A stretch of DNA of 64,000 nucleotides from Baylisascaris procyonis (lineage: Eukaryota > Nematoda > Chromadorea > Rhabditida > Ascarididae), in assembly GCA_037389465.1 (NCBI GenBank), contig JAZARR010000214.1, forward strand, positions 2,108,001 through 2,172,000. Reading direction: 5' to 3'. The position numbers were made by a program, and so were the translations under genes. Below the pieces are notes generated by a model that was not told where the DNA came from, made no database searches, and saw nothing but the letters and a program-made list of their open reading frames with translations. Positions 1-13,100 of the stretch are shown piece by piece. Each line of letters opens with the position of its first letter. Position 1 is the first letter of the stretch.

Positions 1-375
1 AAGTTTCGCAAAGTTTCCTCCATTGCTTGGTATGGGTCACAATCCTTTGTTCTCCCTCTATCTCCTTAATTCAATGGTCACTTTTCTGCACTAGCTGTCA
101 TGACAACACGTCACACAAGAGACGCAGTCTCTCACTCAAAGACCGGTTTCATTCGATGATAGTTGACGTGAAAAGGTTTCAAAACGTGTTATATCGTTCC
201 GTTTTGTTCATTAACCAATATATGTGAACTGTGTTTTCAGATTACATGTAATATATTCATTGTAAAAGTGGGAAAAAGATCATTACTGATGACATTCAAA
301 AGTCATCCCTAAAGGAGATGGAATAAGTGCTGAAATATGAATACTCTTATGGTGTTGAAAATGATGCATTGATAG
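1..375. other. Intronic sequence upstream of first visible STAM exon
   Basis: No open frame here resembles the N-terminal part of a VHS domain, and the first recognisable STAM exon opens after a GATAG acceptor ending at 375. I read this stretch as intron of the STAM gene, whose 5' exons lie outside the window. A TTTCAG at about 235-240 is followed by stops in every frame I followed. Confidence 0.5.
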
Positions 376-3300
376 AGCAATCGCTCGGTGGGTGAGAAGA
401 CGCGTTCTATGTTGAAGAAATGGGCCGAGAACGAATGCAAGAAAGACCCATCGCTGGGTCTTATCGAAACACTCTACAAGAATCTTCTCAGTGAAGGGCA
501 TTCGTTCGACACGGACCCTCCCACCAAGACGGCGGTACGCTCATTGTTCTCGCATTTCATTTACTCTCTGCGCTATCATATGTGAATTCGTGCATCGATT
601 TTTTTGCATTATTATTACTCATAGGATACTCTCTGGTCATGATTTGTGTGAATTTAAACACCTGAGGGATGTACAACTCGATGAGTGGGAAGTGAAAAGG
701 TTGCGGTGAGAATGATTTGAATCAGCAGTTCGTTTGCTTAAGGCATAGGTAGTTTCTCCCTATTTTAATTTTAGCAGTTCTTGTTGGGGGCATTTTATCA
801 TTGCTGCAGATTTAAGGAATTGATTGGTTTGATGAGTGAAATTGCTAAATCGCATATCGTACGAGGTCTTCTGATTGCATTCTTAATATTTCCCCCGCTG
901 TAAAGCTTTAGAAGAATGCCACAATTTTTTTCGCGGAAATGTTCTTTGTCACCAATGGCTCTTCGTTGAATTATAAGAATGCGAGTCGCATTGAATTATA
1001 ATGTTTTGGAAAGTTTAAAGGCGAACGAAGAATGACTGAGATGCTTAGAAGTAAAGAATGCAGTTGTAAAACGAAAGATTAATTGATTTCTTGAGGGTTG
1101 AGTCATCATGGAGACTATGATGCTTTGCAGGCATTAAGCACGGATCCGAATGTGGTGCAAAGCGCCGAGGAAGAGGAAGCGATAGCACGTGCGATCGCGT
1201 TATCCCTCGACGAGTCGAATCGTGTAGGCACCGTATATCCCTCAACTCTCAACAATACCGCCTCTTCTACTCACAAGTATCACACTTCCATGCTCATACT
1301 ATCTCCTTATACTGTTGAGACCAATAAGTGTACATACACAAAAATCGTCACTCCCTCTGCACCCCCTTCCTCTACCGTTCTACTGGAAAAAAGGGGTGAT
1401 TCATCTAGCATGAAGTTGAATTTCAAGCGATATGCACAAGCCGCCGCAAATTTAAGAAAAGGCGATGCAAAAAAAGAAGGGAATTTTTTCTGTAACCAAT
1501 TTGAAGAGCGCTAATTTTATTCTCAGAAAACATCTAATAGCTTTTTGCGGCCTGAAGGTGGAAAGGTTTTCCAATGGAAAAGGAACATAAGTTATTTCTG
1601 TAGTCTTCGAGGAAGATGCTTCAACTGTTGTCGAGCATGCTGTACTTGTCGAGTACTGATGGGAATTCGTTATTGCTCGGCAAAGCCAAGTTTTATTTTG
1701 CAAGCTGGTTTGGTCAGCTTGCAATGAACGGCTCAAAAGTGGATTTGATTTCATCGCATCGCTTAAAAATCGCGAATATGAAATTTCATCAGCTCTCATT
1801 TGAATGTAAACTGACCCACCAGTTGGAGCAAAAGAAGCCTGAATCTACGACGATCGGCGCACCTCAAACTAACATTTTAATAAAATTGAAAGTTTCTGTC
1901 ACCTTTGAATGTCTAATTTACTGTGATCGTTTGATAATCATTGGCAACATGGCTTATGCAGGGGAAAACATATTGACGGATATTTTTTCCAAAGGTGTTT
2001 ATTTTTTTGCAATTATGCTGCCTACTTTGCGAGCTGTTTGCATAGATATTGAATGGTTTGAAAATTGTCAATGCTTTCATTTGAGGGGATACATTATTGA
2101 CTGATATTGGAGCATAGGGATGGAGTTGGCTAGGCTGTGTGAAACAAAGACTGAGGATGGACCCATCGTATGGAATCGTGCTCACCGAGAACTTGACGCC
2201 TAAAAGTTTCTCGGTGGCTAATAATAGCGAAATCTTTCTGTATAGTAGCAATAGCCTAGATATGTTGACTAGGCTATAGAAGTACCATGATCAGTAATAT
2301 ACTAGTTCACAGGGATCAATTATGCTTTATTGTGCAGATGCGTTGTGCGTGACGTACGGGCGTTATATGATTTCGAAGCTGCTGAAGATAATGAATTGAC
2401 GTTTTCAACTGGTGATATTATCACCGTCACAGATGACAGTGACCCTAATTGGTGGAGGGGTAAGTCGAGTCGGGGAGAGGGCCTCTTCCCTGCCAGTTTC
2501 GTCACCTCGGAGCTGAACGAGCCTGAGATGCGTCCTCACAACGACGAAGACAAACGCGAACCGCAACCTGTTAGTTTTTTATTTTAGGTTTTTATGCTTC
2601 ATTACTTACTGCTTGTCGCTATATCTAGTGTTGCTAATGATGAGTGTAGTTACTGTGGTACTTGTAATCTAGCCTAGAACACTAATTTCTCCGTGTTTTG
2701 ATTCGTGCTACTTCATAAGGTGACCTGAATAAAGCCCAAAAAGTTGCTATTAGTTTTTGGTTCTTAGAGAAGTCAGGGCTTCGTTTACTTCAATGCAAGA
2801 CTTTTTTTGGCGGTCACTGTGGTAGATCTCCAGTGTGCCAGCAAGTTTCATGGTGATAGGCATGAATTTGGCGACCATACAAAAGTATTTTGTATGCGTT
2901 GACGTTTCTTCAACTTTAAAAACATTATATTTCTTCCTTTCAAATTGCAATTCAGGTGCGAGTGGCCCGTATTGATGAAGCAGTGCTGCTTGAATGTCTT
3001 CGTCTACTCGAAGATTGTGATCCAACAGGTGAAAGGCCTGATCCACCCGAATTGGCCGAGGCAGAAGTCAATAGTTACGCACAGGTAGGTTCTCTTGTTG
3101 GAGAGCTTTGCCCTCAAATATTTGTTTTTCATCTAAGATTATTGATCGTATTAGAAAACGTTTCTTTTGAGAGTTGTAACTAACTTAAAAAAGAAGGGGA
3201 ATATTTACGAAAAAAGCTGACTTTCTTTGCGTTTTCATAGGGATAAAGGTCGTTCTTGGGTTTTCTAAGGAATGGGAGGGGGAAAAGGAATGGGCTTACT

Positions 3301-4749
3301 GATTTCGGAACCAAAATGCTGATTTCTCAGCATTCAAGTTGGCAAGGTTGAGATGCGATCTCTGCAGAAAAAACGTTTTATTATGGACGAGTTATGGCAG
3401 AGTATTTTGGGTTTAAGTAGCATTATTGAATTAGAAAATAGTGGTAGTAATTTCTGCACATGGTGATAAATGAAAAGAATTTCATCCCATTTCAGTTTTC
3501 ATTGGTTGCCCTCTGCAGTTTCGGAAACAATTTTGTTTGGTGTTACCAATTGAGGTTAAATTTTTGAGATAAAATTTGATAATTAACCGACTTATATTAT
3601 GAGCGGGAGTGCACTGAGTGCCCTCACTCCGTTCCATTCTTTCCTTTTTTTGTTCTTAATTGAGTGTAAAGGTTAAGCAGCTAAATGAGGTCACAAGAAT
3701 TTATCGCCTTGCAATTGTTTTTTCTCTTTTTTTTTTTGCACGAATAATGTGCTAAAATAAAGAAAGGAAATTGATTGTAGAATAGGTTGAATGTGCTGAA
3801 AAGGGGACAAGAGTAAATTCGTTGTCAGCTATTGTTTGGAATTCAGTTGATTTGAATTAGTCACCTCTTTCGTTTGGCTTGAGTTGTCCTCTCAAAAAAA
3901 AAACTGTTGGATTTCATTGCAACAGCCAATTATAACGCCAACTTAATTATTCGAAGATAATAGATAGTTTATTCAATTTCATGGTTATACTATATGTCTC
4001 AACAACAAATCTGTGTAGATGAAACCGCCATGATGTTTGTAGAGGGAGAAGAGTAGTTGAAGAGACATGCTCACTCTCGATGCTTTTAAATACAGGAGGA
4101 TCTGAATTATTCAGTCACAGCGTCATATAAATAAGTTGTTGTTTTGAGGTGCCTTTGATAGATGCGAGATTAGCTGAGATCGATAAACAACACAACGCAT
4201 TGGCACAGGTCGATATTGCGATCAGAGATGTTTTGGCGATGTATGATCGAGCTGTACAGCAGGTTCAATACCAGGTTGATCTTCTTTTTTGTTTCATTAA
4301 GTTCATTCATTCGTATCCGCCATTTGGCATATCGGTTTCCGTGTAATAAATGAGCATCTTGTGATTTTAATAATCTCCCTCGAAGTTCTCTTGCGTACAG
4401 GTCATTGGGGACCTTGTCCGGACACATCCTATTGTGGGATGGACAGGAGGATTGGTCAGTTGCGGAATGAGCTAGCAGAGAAGCGCGCTAAGTGTTTCCA
4501 AATAGCAGACTTCATCTTTGAACAAATAACATCACACCACGACATATTTGCTTTTCTCTTCCTTTCATTGAGACGGTAAAGAAGGACCTGGTATTGTCCC
4601 TTGCTCTTAAAAACCAATAGCTCAAGAAGGCCTCATTGCCCTAATTGCAGGTTGATGCCCGTCAGCAGAGCACATTAGGAGGCCAAGCATATGGATATAC
4701 CCCAGGGCTGCAATGGAACGCGGCTGCACGAACACCCGATGATGTGTGA
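376..4749 (+). CDS. STAM: STAM-like ESCRT-0 signal-transducing adaptor (3' part, multi-exon)
   Basis: This is a partial STAM adaptor, which in the known family pairs with Hrs as ESCRT-0 and sorts ubiquitinated cargo at endosomes. The exons read are 376-534, 1131-1276, 2338-2569, 2956-3084, 4149-4274 and 4651-4749; phases agree at every junction. Exon 1 gives the end of the VHS domain ([20 protein letters not shown]). Exon 2 holds a ubiquitin-interacting motif ([17 protein letters not shown]) and a YPS stretch. Exon 3 is a complete SH3 domain with ALYDF, NWWRG and GLFPASFV. Exons 4 and 5 form the GAT/coiled-coil region ([37 protein letters not shown]). Exon 6 is a short tail ending in TGA. The long Pro/Gln-rich tail of vertebrate STAM is not seen. 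The family is secure; the 3' end is less certain because no AATAAA lies close downstream and a possible extra exon sits at 4402-4455. Confidence 0.9.
4402..4455 (+). other. Possible cassette exon of the STAM gene
   Basis: A good acceptor (GCGTACAG) precedes 4402 and a GTCAGT donor follows 4455. The 54 nt between are open in phase 0 and would insert 18 residues ([18 protein letters not shown]) between the GAT-like exon and the last exon without changing frame. The stretch is more GC-rich than flanking intron. I know of no matching STAM motif, so this is structural inference only; it could be chance. Confidence 0.3.
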
Positions 4750-6313
4750 TTGGCCTGACGTCGTATCGGCCTCATTTGTAAACGTGACTGGTTTCTTTGC
4801 ATTGAGTTCTTTTTTCTGTTGGTTTTTGAGGCAACAAAAGAACGCGTAATACGCGAAACGATGGTCAACAATTGTAGCAATTCTTTTAGGGCACTTTAGC
4901 CATGGAGCAGCATTGCCGAAATGTTGTTAGAGCGCTCCGGAAAAGGACTCCATTTCTTTCTACCCAAATGAGGCCACATTACACACTGTCTCAACTGCTG
5001 TTATGTAAGAGCTTAAGTGATCCAACTTTTCTGATCAAATGTTACACGTCTATCTAATTCGCGATGAAATGGATGCATTTCGATCACAAATTGAAGAATC
5101 TTCGAATATTTTTGCAGAGTTTTCTCACTGTTCATTCGAATGGCTTTTTATGGGGCAGAGTTTTGGCCTAAACCGTTCAGGAGTTGCCTCATTTATTGGT
5201 AAAGATGCCGATATTTATTATTTTTATCTGTGCAAAAAGTCGTCTCTAAGTGTTGCGGGGGGTCGGTCGGGTTTTCCCATTGCATGCGGCATAATTGGAT
5301 AATTGTGTACTGCAACGGTTGGTTTTGTACGCGTGGAATATGCAGAGAGGGTCGGAGCATTCCAGTACCCACTGTGCAGTTGTTATTCTTTTACCGATAG
5401 CAGAAATGAACCATCTGACATCATGTTGCTTCCTTCCGATGAGAAATCTTTTTTTGGGGGGGAGGGAGGGGAGAGATGGTACCCACAGGCAATATTTTGC
5501 AGTCCTAAAGAGAACGAGAAAACGTTTGAGAGGTCTTCATTTCACTTTGTGCTGTAAAGTAAGTATTTTGTGAACACTGTGATTATTGGTCAACAATGTT
5601 TCCTCATTTCCTTATCATAAAGCATTTCAGTACCCATCATGAGTTGCCAGCAGCTGCTTTGCCCTCGATAGGAATGTTGTTTCGTATTGGACACTTCCCG
5701 TTGCATCCTTCAGCGGATTTTCAGCTTTCCACTTGATGGAACTATTATCAAGAAATACGGCAACACATCTCACCTACCACGCAACAATTTTTTCTCACCT
5801 CTCAAGTTCTAAATCTGTGAAGTCCATTCCAAACAAACCGAATACACTAGGCAGTGATCCATTTAGTGAGACAGTGAGACGGACAAGATATTATTACAGT
5901 GCGCCTCCGGTGGATTTAAGCCTCTACCTTCAAGGTTGCAAACGATAAACGACCACTGAACGAAAGTGTGTGTAAAATTAGACGCCTAGCTTAAGCACTT
6001 AAATAAGAACGATTGCCTATCTTATTAGACATATAATGATATCGTGGCATTCGCTGGTCATGTTATAGTTTGCTGTGGTAACGTACGTTAGAAAAAAAGC
6101 CAACAGATCACGTTGACGAGAGTCTGTAATAGTGGCGTGGGACGATATTCTCCTATGACTAGTAACAACTAGTAAGCGTTCCAATGGGGAAGGGAAAGAA
6201 AGATGAGAAAAGATACAAACTGACGTACATCTCACAGTTACACATTTCCGTGTGTACGTTAGGACGGTTGTGAAGCTTTATTAAGCCCAAGGCAGACGTA
6301 CCAATGCAAGCCG
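4750..6313. other. Intergenic region, no supported gene
   Basis: This lies between the STAM stop and the convergent minus-strand exons. Several open frames of 70-92 codons overlap one another near 5040-5570, but none shows a recognisable domain or a consistent splice structure. It contains a G-rich tract at 5456-5471. Confidence 0.5.
5456..5471 (+). other. G-rich tract, potential G-quadruplex
   Basis: Seven Gs, then A, three Gs, A and four Gs in 16 nt. Splitting the first run supplies four G3 tracts with one-base loops, a pattern able to form a G-quadruplex. No function is implied by position. Confidence 0.4.
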
Positions 6314-6630
6314 TTATTTACAAGTTACAAAATAAATCAACATCGCCCCAAGAAGGGAAGATATCATTGAAGAAAAATGTGCCCAGATGGTGGAAGCAAT
6401 CGTGAATGCATCTATTCGACTTGTTCGTCCACCCACTTCAAGTATGCGTCGCTTCCATTCGTTATCTGAAATACATTGTCCTCTAAAATGACTCATGTTG
6501 AAACGTTCCAATTCACACTGCTGAAATGCCAAAACATCAATTAGAAACTTTAAACAACATACAGTGGCCCTATTGTCAGCCACAGCCTTCTTGACGTACT
6601 CTTGTCTAATATCGCGAGCACCAGCAGATA
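6314..6630 (-). CDS. Candidate two-exon 3' segment (CutA 3' end or separate small gene)
   Basis: Two minus-strand segments, 6630-6563 and 6520-6314, join in frame across a 42-nt intron with a GTATGT donor and a TTTCAG acceptor. Together they encode about 90 residues. The first reads SAGARDIRQEYVKKAVADN, which resembles the C-terminal helix of CutA after the P-V-x-x-G turn. The second is unfamiliar and ends in a hydrophobic stretch (about 15 residues, SSLLGAMLIYFV) before TAA. Joining to the upstream CutA exon needs a non-consensus donor to keep the phase, so the link is unproven. It may instead be the end of another minus-strand gene. Confidence 0.35.
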
Positions 6631-6882
6631 CTGCTTAAGCTTGGCAATGGGAAGAGCACAGCTAAGCAATAGCTGATATAAGTGCCCAGGTTAGCCCCGG
6701 AATTTTTTTTTTTGCATGCGAATGGCTGCTAGTAGAAGTTACGCTCAAAAAAGAGTCCAAGTCCAAATCCGATTACCTAAGCATTTCCAGAAAGGTAAAA
6801 TCACTCATGAAACACCGCCCAGGAACATATGCTGCACATCGACACTTCATTGTGTAATCGCGTTGAGAACTAAAGCACAAAC

Positions 6883-9800
6883 CGGTGCCGCGATAAACTC
6901 GGGTACTTCGTAAGGATGCAATTCGAGGACTTTCTTTTGGAGCCTGTCAATTGCCGAAGATCGTGTCTTCATGATAAGTAGCAGTTCGGATCCCTCCTCC
7001 AATTTGCCTTCCCATTCATATCTGAATCCAAACAAGGCACAGGTTATTTCTACGTTGCCTGACCAAAAGCCAACACAACAGAATACCTCTTACATATGTG
7101 AGATAAACCCAACATCATGTTCTTCCCTGTTATGTGATACTCGCCTTAAGACCATTTTTTTCTTTTCTCATAAAGTATGGGCACCCAGTATTCTAGCTCC
7201 ACCAATAATACCGTATGCGAGTAAATATTCATTAATTTTTTCACATCTATGCACCCAACACCATCAATTTATTCGTAAGCACTTGTTCTCATGAATAAAA
7301 CGATGCCTCATTGCCCAAAGCCATAACATATTCCACATCCCCCAATTAATCGACAACTTTGTATCTCATGTGATGTCATAGCTTAATGTTGTTTACAGGA
7401 TCAGAATCGTAATGCAGCTATATAAAATGGATGCGATCAACACCGCAACGACAGCCCATAAAGTCAGTCATCTACATCATGTAATTCCCGCTAATCGTGC
7501 ACTGCCCTCAATTGTGATTCCCGCTTCTTCATCCATTCTACTAATGCTTCAAATAATAAAGGGAATTATCCAGACCCCGTTTCACTCTAATGGATCCCAC
7601 AGATCCTATTGGAACGTTGCACATTTACTCAGCCACAATTAGGGAATGTAGCAAACCACATGCCAGATGTCATACAATTTGGCCCAAGGGATAAGCGCAA
7701 AAGGCACATGCACCAAGGAACGCGAAACGGTCGTGTAAACATCACAATGTGACGCATTATGCCAAAAGAACAACGCCCCAAACCCAAGCGTGCATTGCTA
7801 TGAGTTTTTTAAGCTTTAAAAATAATACGAGGAGGGAGAGACATCTCGCCTAGGAAATCGATTTCGTAAACTGTGTGAAATAAACGTTGGCGAAAAGGTA
7901 TTAGTTTCTTCTTTTTCAAGGGAAGGGAATTAAGAAGGAGACTGAAAGAATAAGATAAAGCTCAAAGGCTAAGAATTTAAAAAAAAAAAACAAAACAACG
8001 AAATGGGCAAAGGATACCGGGGAAAATTCGTTTGAGTAACAACCCCAATCAATATTTAAAAGAGTGGCCACCCTACACAAGCATAGGTGCACAAAATAGT
8101 TACTCACATGTAAAATGTGTGCAAAGAAGCAATGTGACAATGCTATATCCTTGAGTTTGCCTGATTGCTTAAATATTCTGTGTTGGTAGTTTGTTTTGTT
8201 TGAGGCTTCATAAGATTATTTAAAAGACCACTCGAGTCAGATTCCATCAGAAATTGACAGATTAGCCTCTACTAAAACTGACAAGTTTCAACTACGATAA
8301 GGATCACATAGACTACGCTTGTTTTCAGAGAGTATGTCACTCATTATGCAATCATCCCACCAACACCACCGCGATCTTCCTCAACCACCATGATACAATC
8401 AAGCCATCGAATCCACCGTGACCTTCTTCAACCTTCGACCCTCTCGCTACCCTATTTGCGATAAGGCTTATTACATTATCGGATAAGAAGTACACATGCA
8501 TTCGCCCTGCACAGACGAACTAGAAAGGCAGTTTTCGGTTTTCATACAATCCAATTCTAAATGTACTTACTTTCTTACAGGACAGGTAAACTGGCGTTGT
8601 TCTTATCTAGAAGACCCAAAACTTATTCGTTTTTTCGATAGAGAAAACACATGCAAGGAGAATAAATGATAACAAAAAATATTACAGAAGAAAGGAAGAT
8701 AATCAACTTCACTAACACTGATGTGACAGATGGAATAATATTGACACAGGCCGCCAATTTACCACTCACCACTTCCCTGAAATTTCTTTTTTATTTAAAG
8801 AACTCTGAAATTATAGAGAACTAGGATATATGTGAAGGACAGAATAATGCGCCAAAGCGAAGGTATATTTGCAAAGAGTGAAGATGGATACGGAGGAGGG
8901 GGCAAGAATACCACACAACTACTACAAGTTCGCTTATCCTTACACACTCATTTACCCTTTCCTAACAGCGATACCATGAGTGCATGCCCGGTCATCAAAA
9001 CAGTGCTAACGGAAGCTTCTCGTTGCCTTGACCTTACCCTATCTTTCACCGGTTGCAAAAAGTTTTGAACATACATCACTGCGAAAACTCCAATCTTTGT
9101 AACCTTTCACATTTTCCTGAACCGTTTTTAGGTTTGATGTGTGTTTCTGTCTAGTTCTCCCAATTCCCGATCAAAAACAGCGGTAATGATACTTGGTGGG
9201 CACATTCTATACCATAAACTGACTCGCTTACTTTTGTTACGGCTCATCACCTTTACCTTTAACTGTTGACACCTAAAGGCACCACAAAATCTCCGAACCA
9301 ATTTTGCGCCGCAATCGATTAAGCGCAGCCCAATGCGAATTTTTTTGGACTGCAACCACACGACTGGTCGGTTTCATAGAAACCACTAGCATATACTTCG
9401 TTGTTTTTTTATATAAGACGGGTTGGCCTCGTAGATTGAAATGCAAAACCATATATCGTGTCAGTTACCTTATTACGCGCCCTCACTTATTTCATCTGAA
9501 TTCACAAAAAAACCCCTCAAAACTGAAGAAATCTTTCCGTGTCAACTTACACTGTGTAAGAAGGGAAAAGAAGAGGGATGTGGATTACAACCGATTTCAT
9601 CACATTGGAAGAATATGAAAGTAAATTGTAGGAACTTGATGGAAACAGATGCCCTGCTATGGGAAGAATTTGAAAGAAATATGCTTCAAGAGCAATAATT
9701 AGTAGATCGGAACTAAACTCTCGAATTATGATGCATCAGCACCTATATAGATAGTGATCATAATGAAGGGTTGCAGGACCTTCTTATTGTTGATTTTCAG

Positions 9801-10141
9801 CTGATTTATATTTGGGATGACTTTGAAATTCTTTGTCGCATAATCAATGAAATTCGCTGCAAGTATTAAGATTTTCTTAGCATTAAACATCTTGAATATG
9901 AGGGTTATAACGTTAATGGGGAAATAAAGGGAACAACTGCTTCGATGGTTCAATCTAAACCAAAATCATACCTTGCAATTTGTTTAGCAACAGTGATATT
10001 CGGCACAGTAACGTAAACCACCGAATGTAAAGCGGAGACGGCACTCTTGGCTGCCATCGAGGTGTTCGAGCTTGCTGCTTGCTTATAACAAATGAAGATC
10101 ACTACCGAAGCTAGCACCGCGATCGTCAATTCACGTACCAT
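6883..10141 (-). CDS. CUTA: CutA1-like protein with N-terminal membrane anchor (incomplete model)
   Basis: Two exons are clear. Exon 1 (10141-9972) starts at ATG and encodes a hydrophobic anchor (LTIAVLASVVIFICY), then the first CutA strand VVYVTVPNITVAKQIA; it ends in phase 2 at GTATGA. A later exon (7021-6883) begins after a GGATTCAG acceptor and carries the family signature YEWEGKLEEGSELLLIMKT and HPYEVPEF. CutA proteins form trimers; animal CutA1 has been linked to anchoring acetylcholinesterase, and bacterial CutA to divalent metal tolerance. The middle exon that should carry the conserved AACVN strand was not located in the 2.9-kb gap (7022-9971), and the 3' end is uncertain. An AG about 11 nt before the ATG could be a trans-splice acceptor. 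The anchor suggests membrane or secretory targeting, as in the long vertebrate isoform. Confidence 0.82.
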
Positions 10142-13100
10142 CCGAGGCGATACTGTGATGAGCACTCTTAGAGAATGCACACAACGACGCCCAATTTTCT
10201 TTGTTCTGTTATTACATGCGTAGACCTCGATCACCTACTCGTTCAACCTCCTTCAACAAACACCTATCACAACTGCCACTCAAATGTCAGATCTGCATTT
10301 AACACAAAACGTTGCATCAATGGAAATGTTTATTTATATGAGACTGTCTGTCTGACAGTTTCAGATGTGGAACAACTGAACTTGGCGTTCAAAATTTGGT
10401 TGATATAACCTATTCGAGCGGATCAACACCTTTATCACTTTTCAAGTTCATTTGCTAATACGGAAGCAACTATAAACCTGTCTAAAATTTGCATGCAATT
10501 GAAACCCGGTCAAGCGGTACTTTGGTAGATATAATCTAGAATTAGTAGAGGTGATCCAAAATTTGGTGAGTGCAATCAATCGGGACAACCAAAACCAGTC
10601 GAGTATTGACTTCGCTTTCCACTATCCATAACTTCATCGATTTAAACGGTCCTATATTTTTTCACAACCTTTCCCTCCTCCGCCCGTTTTCTTTCTTTAA
10701 TAAATCCCATTTTCCACTATCGTTGCATTTCGTGCACGAATAAAAATATAAATGTATTGATAAGTATGTAATTATATCTTTGTAGTTGATTACAATGTAG
10801 TAAAGTAAAGAACATGTAGAGAATATTTGAATACGAACAGCAATAGAAATTACGTAGCAGTTAACGGAAAAGAATAACAAACAGAACAAAAGCGAAGCGA
10901 TCATAGGTCAACATTCCAAGCGAATAGACATTCGGAGGTGACAGCAGCAACAAACTTCATCCGTAAAAGATAACAACTTGACAGGACGATGATCGATGCA
11001 AGAATTAGCTATGGAAGAAAGAAACAATACGGCAATGCAAAATCGGAAGTTTTTTGTTGAATTTGCGTTTTCTAAAATATCGTTTTAAAATTGTTATACT
11101 GTATTTCAGTAATGCGTGTCGAAATGCGGCATAATGATTTTTCACAGCGACATGCACAAAACGGCAAGCATCGTATTTCCTAACCAAACTATCTAATACA
11201 TGTTATTGAGAAAATGTAGGGTTTTGCGATAAAGATGTACTTGAAAAAAAAAATTGAATATATGCAAGGTGCCTCCGATTTCCACATAGCGTGCAAAAAA
11301 CCTCGCAACTAAGCCTATTGGAGGTCAGCTTTTGAGGAACTATTGTAAGCGCTACTATAGGGCATATCTGGTTGACGGCCACTCGGGAACAATAGTTACT
11401 GGTGAACGAAGAAAGAGCAGATGAAGCGAATTTTAGGAAATTAAGGGACAACAAAATCACAGCAGATATCACGATGAGCTAGTGGGAAGTACTTAAAAAA
11501 ATGGAATCAATAGGGATAAAGATAAGCTAGTCACAACCCAACAATGACACTCATCACTGATCGTGGTATTGCAGGTACAATCTATATAACAGTTGTTCTT
11601 TTTACAGTAATTCTAAGCGGAGATAAACAATCTTGACTAGACATCTTTGCACTTCTTAGGCATATGATGCAATCTTGATGTATGATGCAATATGCGCCAC
11701 TCTTTCCAAGTTATAAGAGATATTAAAACGACAGAGAGGTTTTGCATATACTTTTGGGATTTGAAAATGCGCATAAATGAATAAAGCCATTTAAAATATT
11801 CTTTGTTATTTAAAAAGAGTGACACATTTTGCGTGTCTTACCGAGCAATAACTGAATAAAACGACTGACGAGATCTCGCAGTACACTTTAAAATATGCCA
11901 AGTTTCAGTTCTCTATGATCCCTCCTATCAGAGAAGAGGGAAAGTTTTAACGATCTTTGACCCGTACAGTCTCTGCAAAGGATGCGATATAAATCAACAA
12001 CCTTTTTTGGTCACTAGTCCTCCATTTTCCATGAAACCTCAGGTACCCACCCACATACATTCTTGCGTTCTTTCTATTTTTGTGTATCTTTCTGTGCATT
12101 TCTTTAACTGTGAATAAACAAGTTTATTGACTGATTGGTGTGCTATTGGAAGTAAGAAATTATGAAACGTCAACAATCTGACGAGCTCATGTGGGGTGCG
12201 TTAATCTCAGGTGCATCCAGGTAATTATTTAATGAAAGGATGACTATTTCAAACTGTATAAACGAAACGATATAAAGCACCACAGCTCGAATGGAAATAG
12301 CTGTCTGGAGCTGCATCAATTAGAGTTTCAGGATGTTGTACAAATTAAAAAGTCAGAGAAATTCACTGTTTGAAAGTGATCTCCAATGGTGAAATCCTGT
12401 AATGAACTAAAACAAGCAAACATATGTTGTGCTGCTGCACGTTTTGATTATTTAAACTCTCTCGCAAGATTATTCAACTTTCCATTTAATTATAAACACT
12501 CCACTGGAATTAACTCTCTTAGGTTGTGTAGTTCTCGTTGCTTTAATTATGCAATTGCTCGTTATTCCAATTTATTTCATATTATAAAAACCAGTAAGCT
12601 CTTCCATTATCTCTACTTTCTAATGGAATGGCAGCAAATCATTGCAAACTGAATCGAGATGAAATAAGCCATAAGCGAACGACTAACGATATAGATAATT
12701 GTTAGATGTGATCAATGCTTTATGTTTGCATTATATAGAATCAAATAATTGAGTTCTTGATAAGAACTTGAATATAAGATGAGAAGTGATTGCTTATAGT
12801 TGATAATTCAAATATTCTCGAATATTTGTGTCATTTTGAAATTATTAAGTAGGAAATTCACTTCATTGACGGCAATTGAAGGAAAGTTCAAAAGAGTTTT
12901 TATTTTTGGCACAATTGACAATAAAACTTTGTGAGTATATAATTAGTGTTATTGCTATTATAATCACAGCTGATAAAGCAGTTAAGTGATAGTGATATAC
13001 ACGCACTGTGCCAATATAAATAAACACACAAATGAAAACGAGGTGTCTACTATCAGTTGACGGTAGCGATTCGTTGCATTACAATTGAGCCCTGCACAAT

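Noticed and set aside
1616..2104. 162-codon plus-strand frame within the STAM gene
   Set aside because: Lies in an intron; the exon at 1131-1276 joins the SH3 exon directly in phase, so no exon is needed here, and no domain is visible.
7091..7150. Possible CutA middle exon (NMMLGLSHI before a GTAAGA donor)
   Set aside because: Spacing to YEW fits but the conserved AAC-V is absent and no good acceptor precedes it; kept only as a note.
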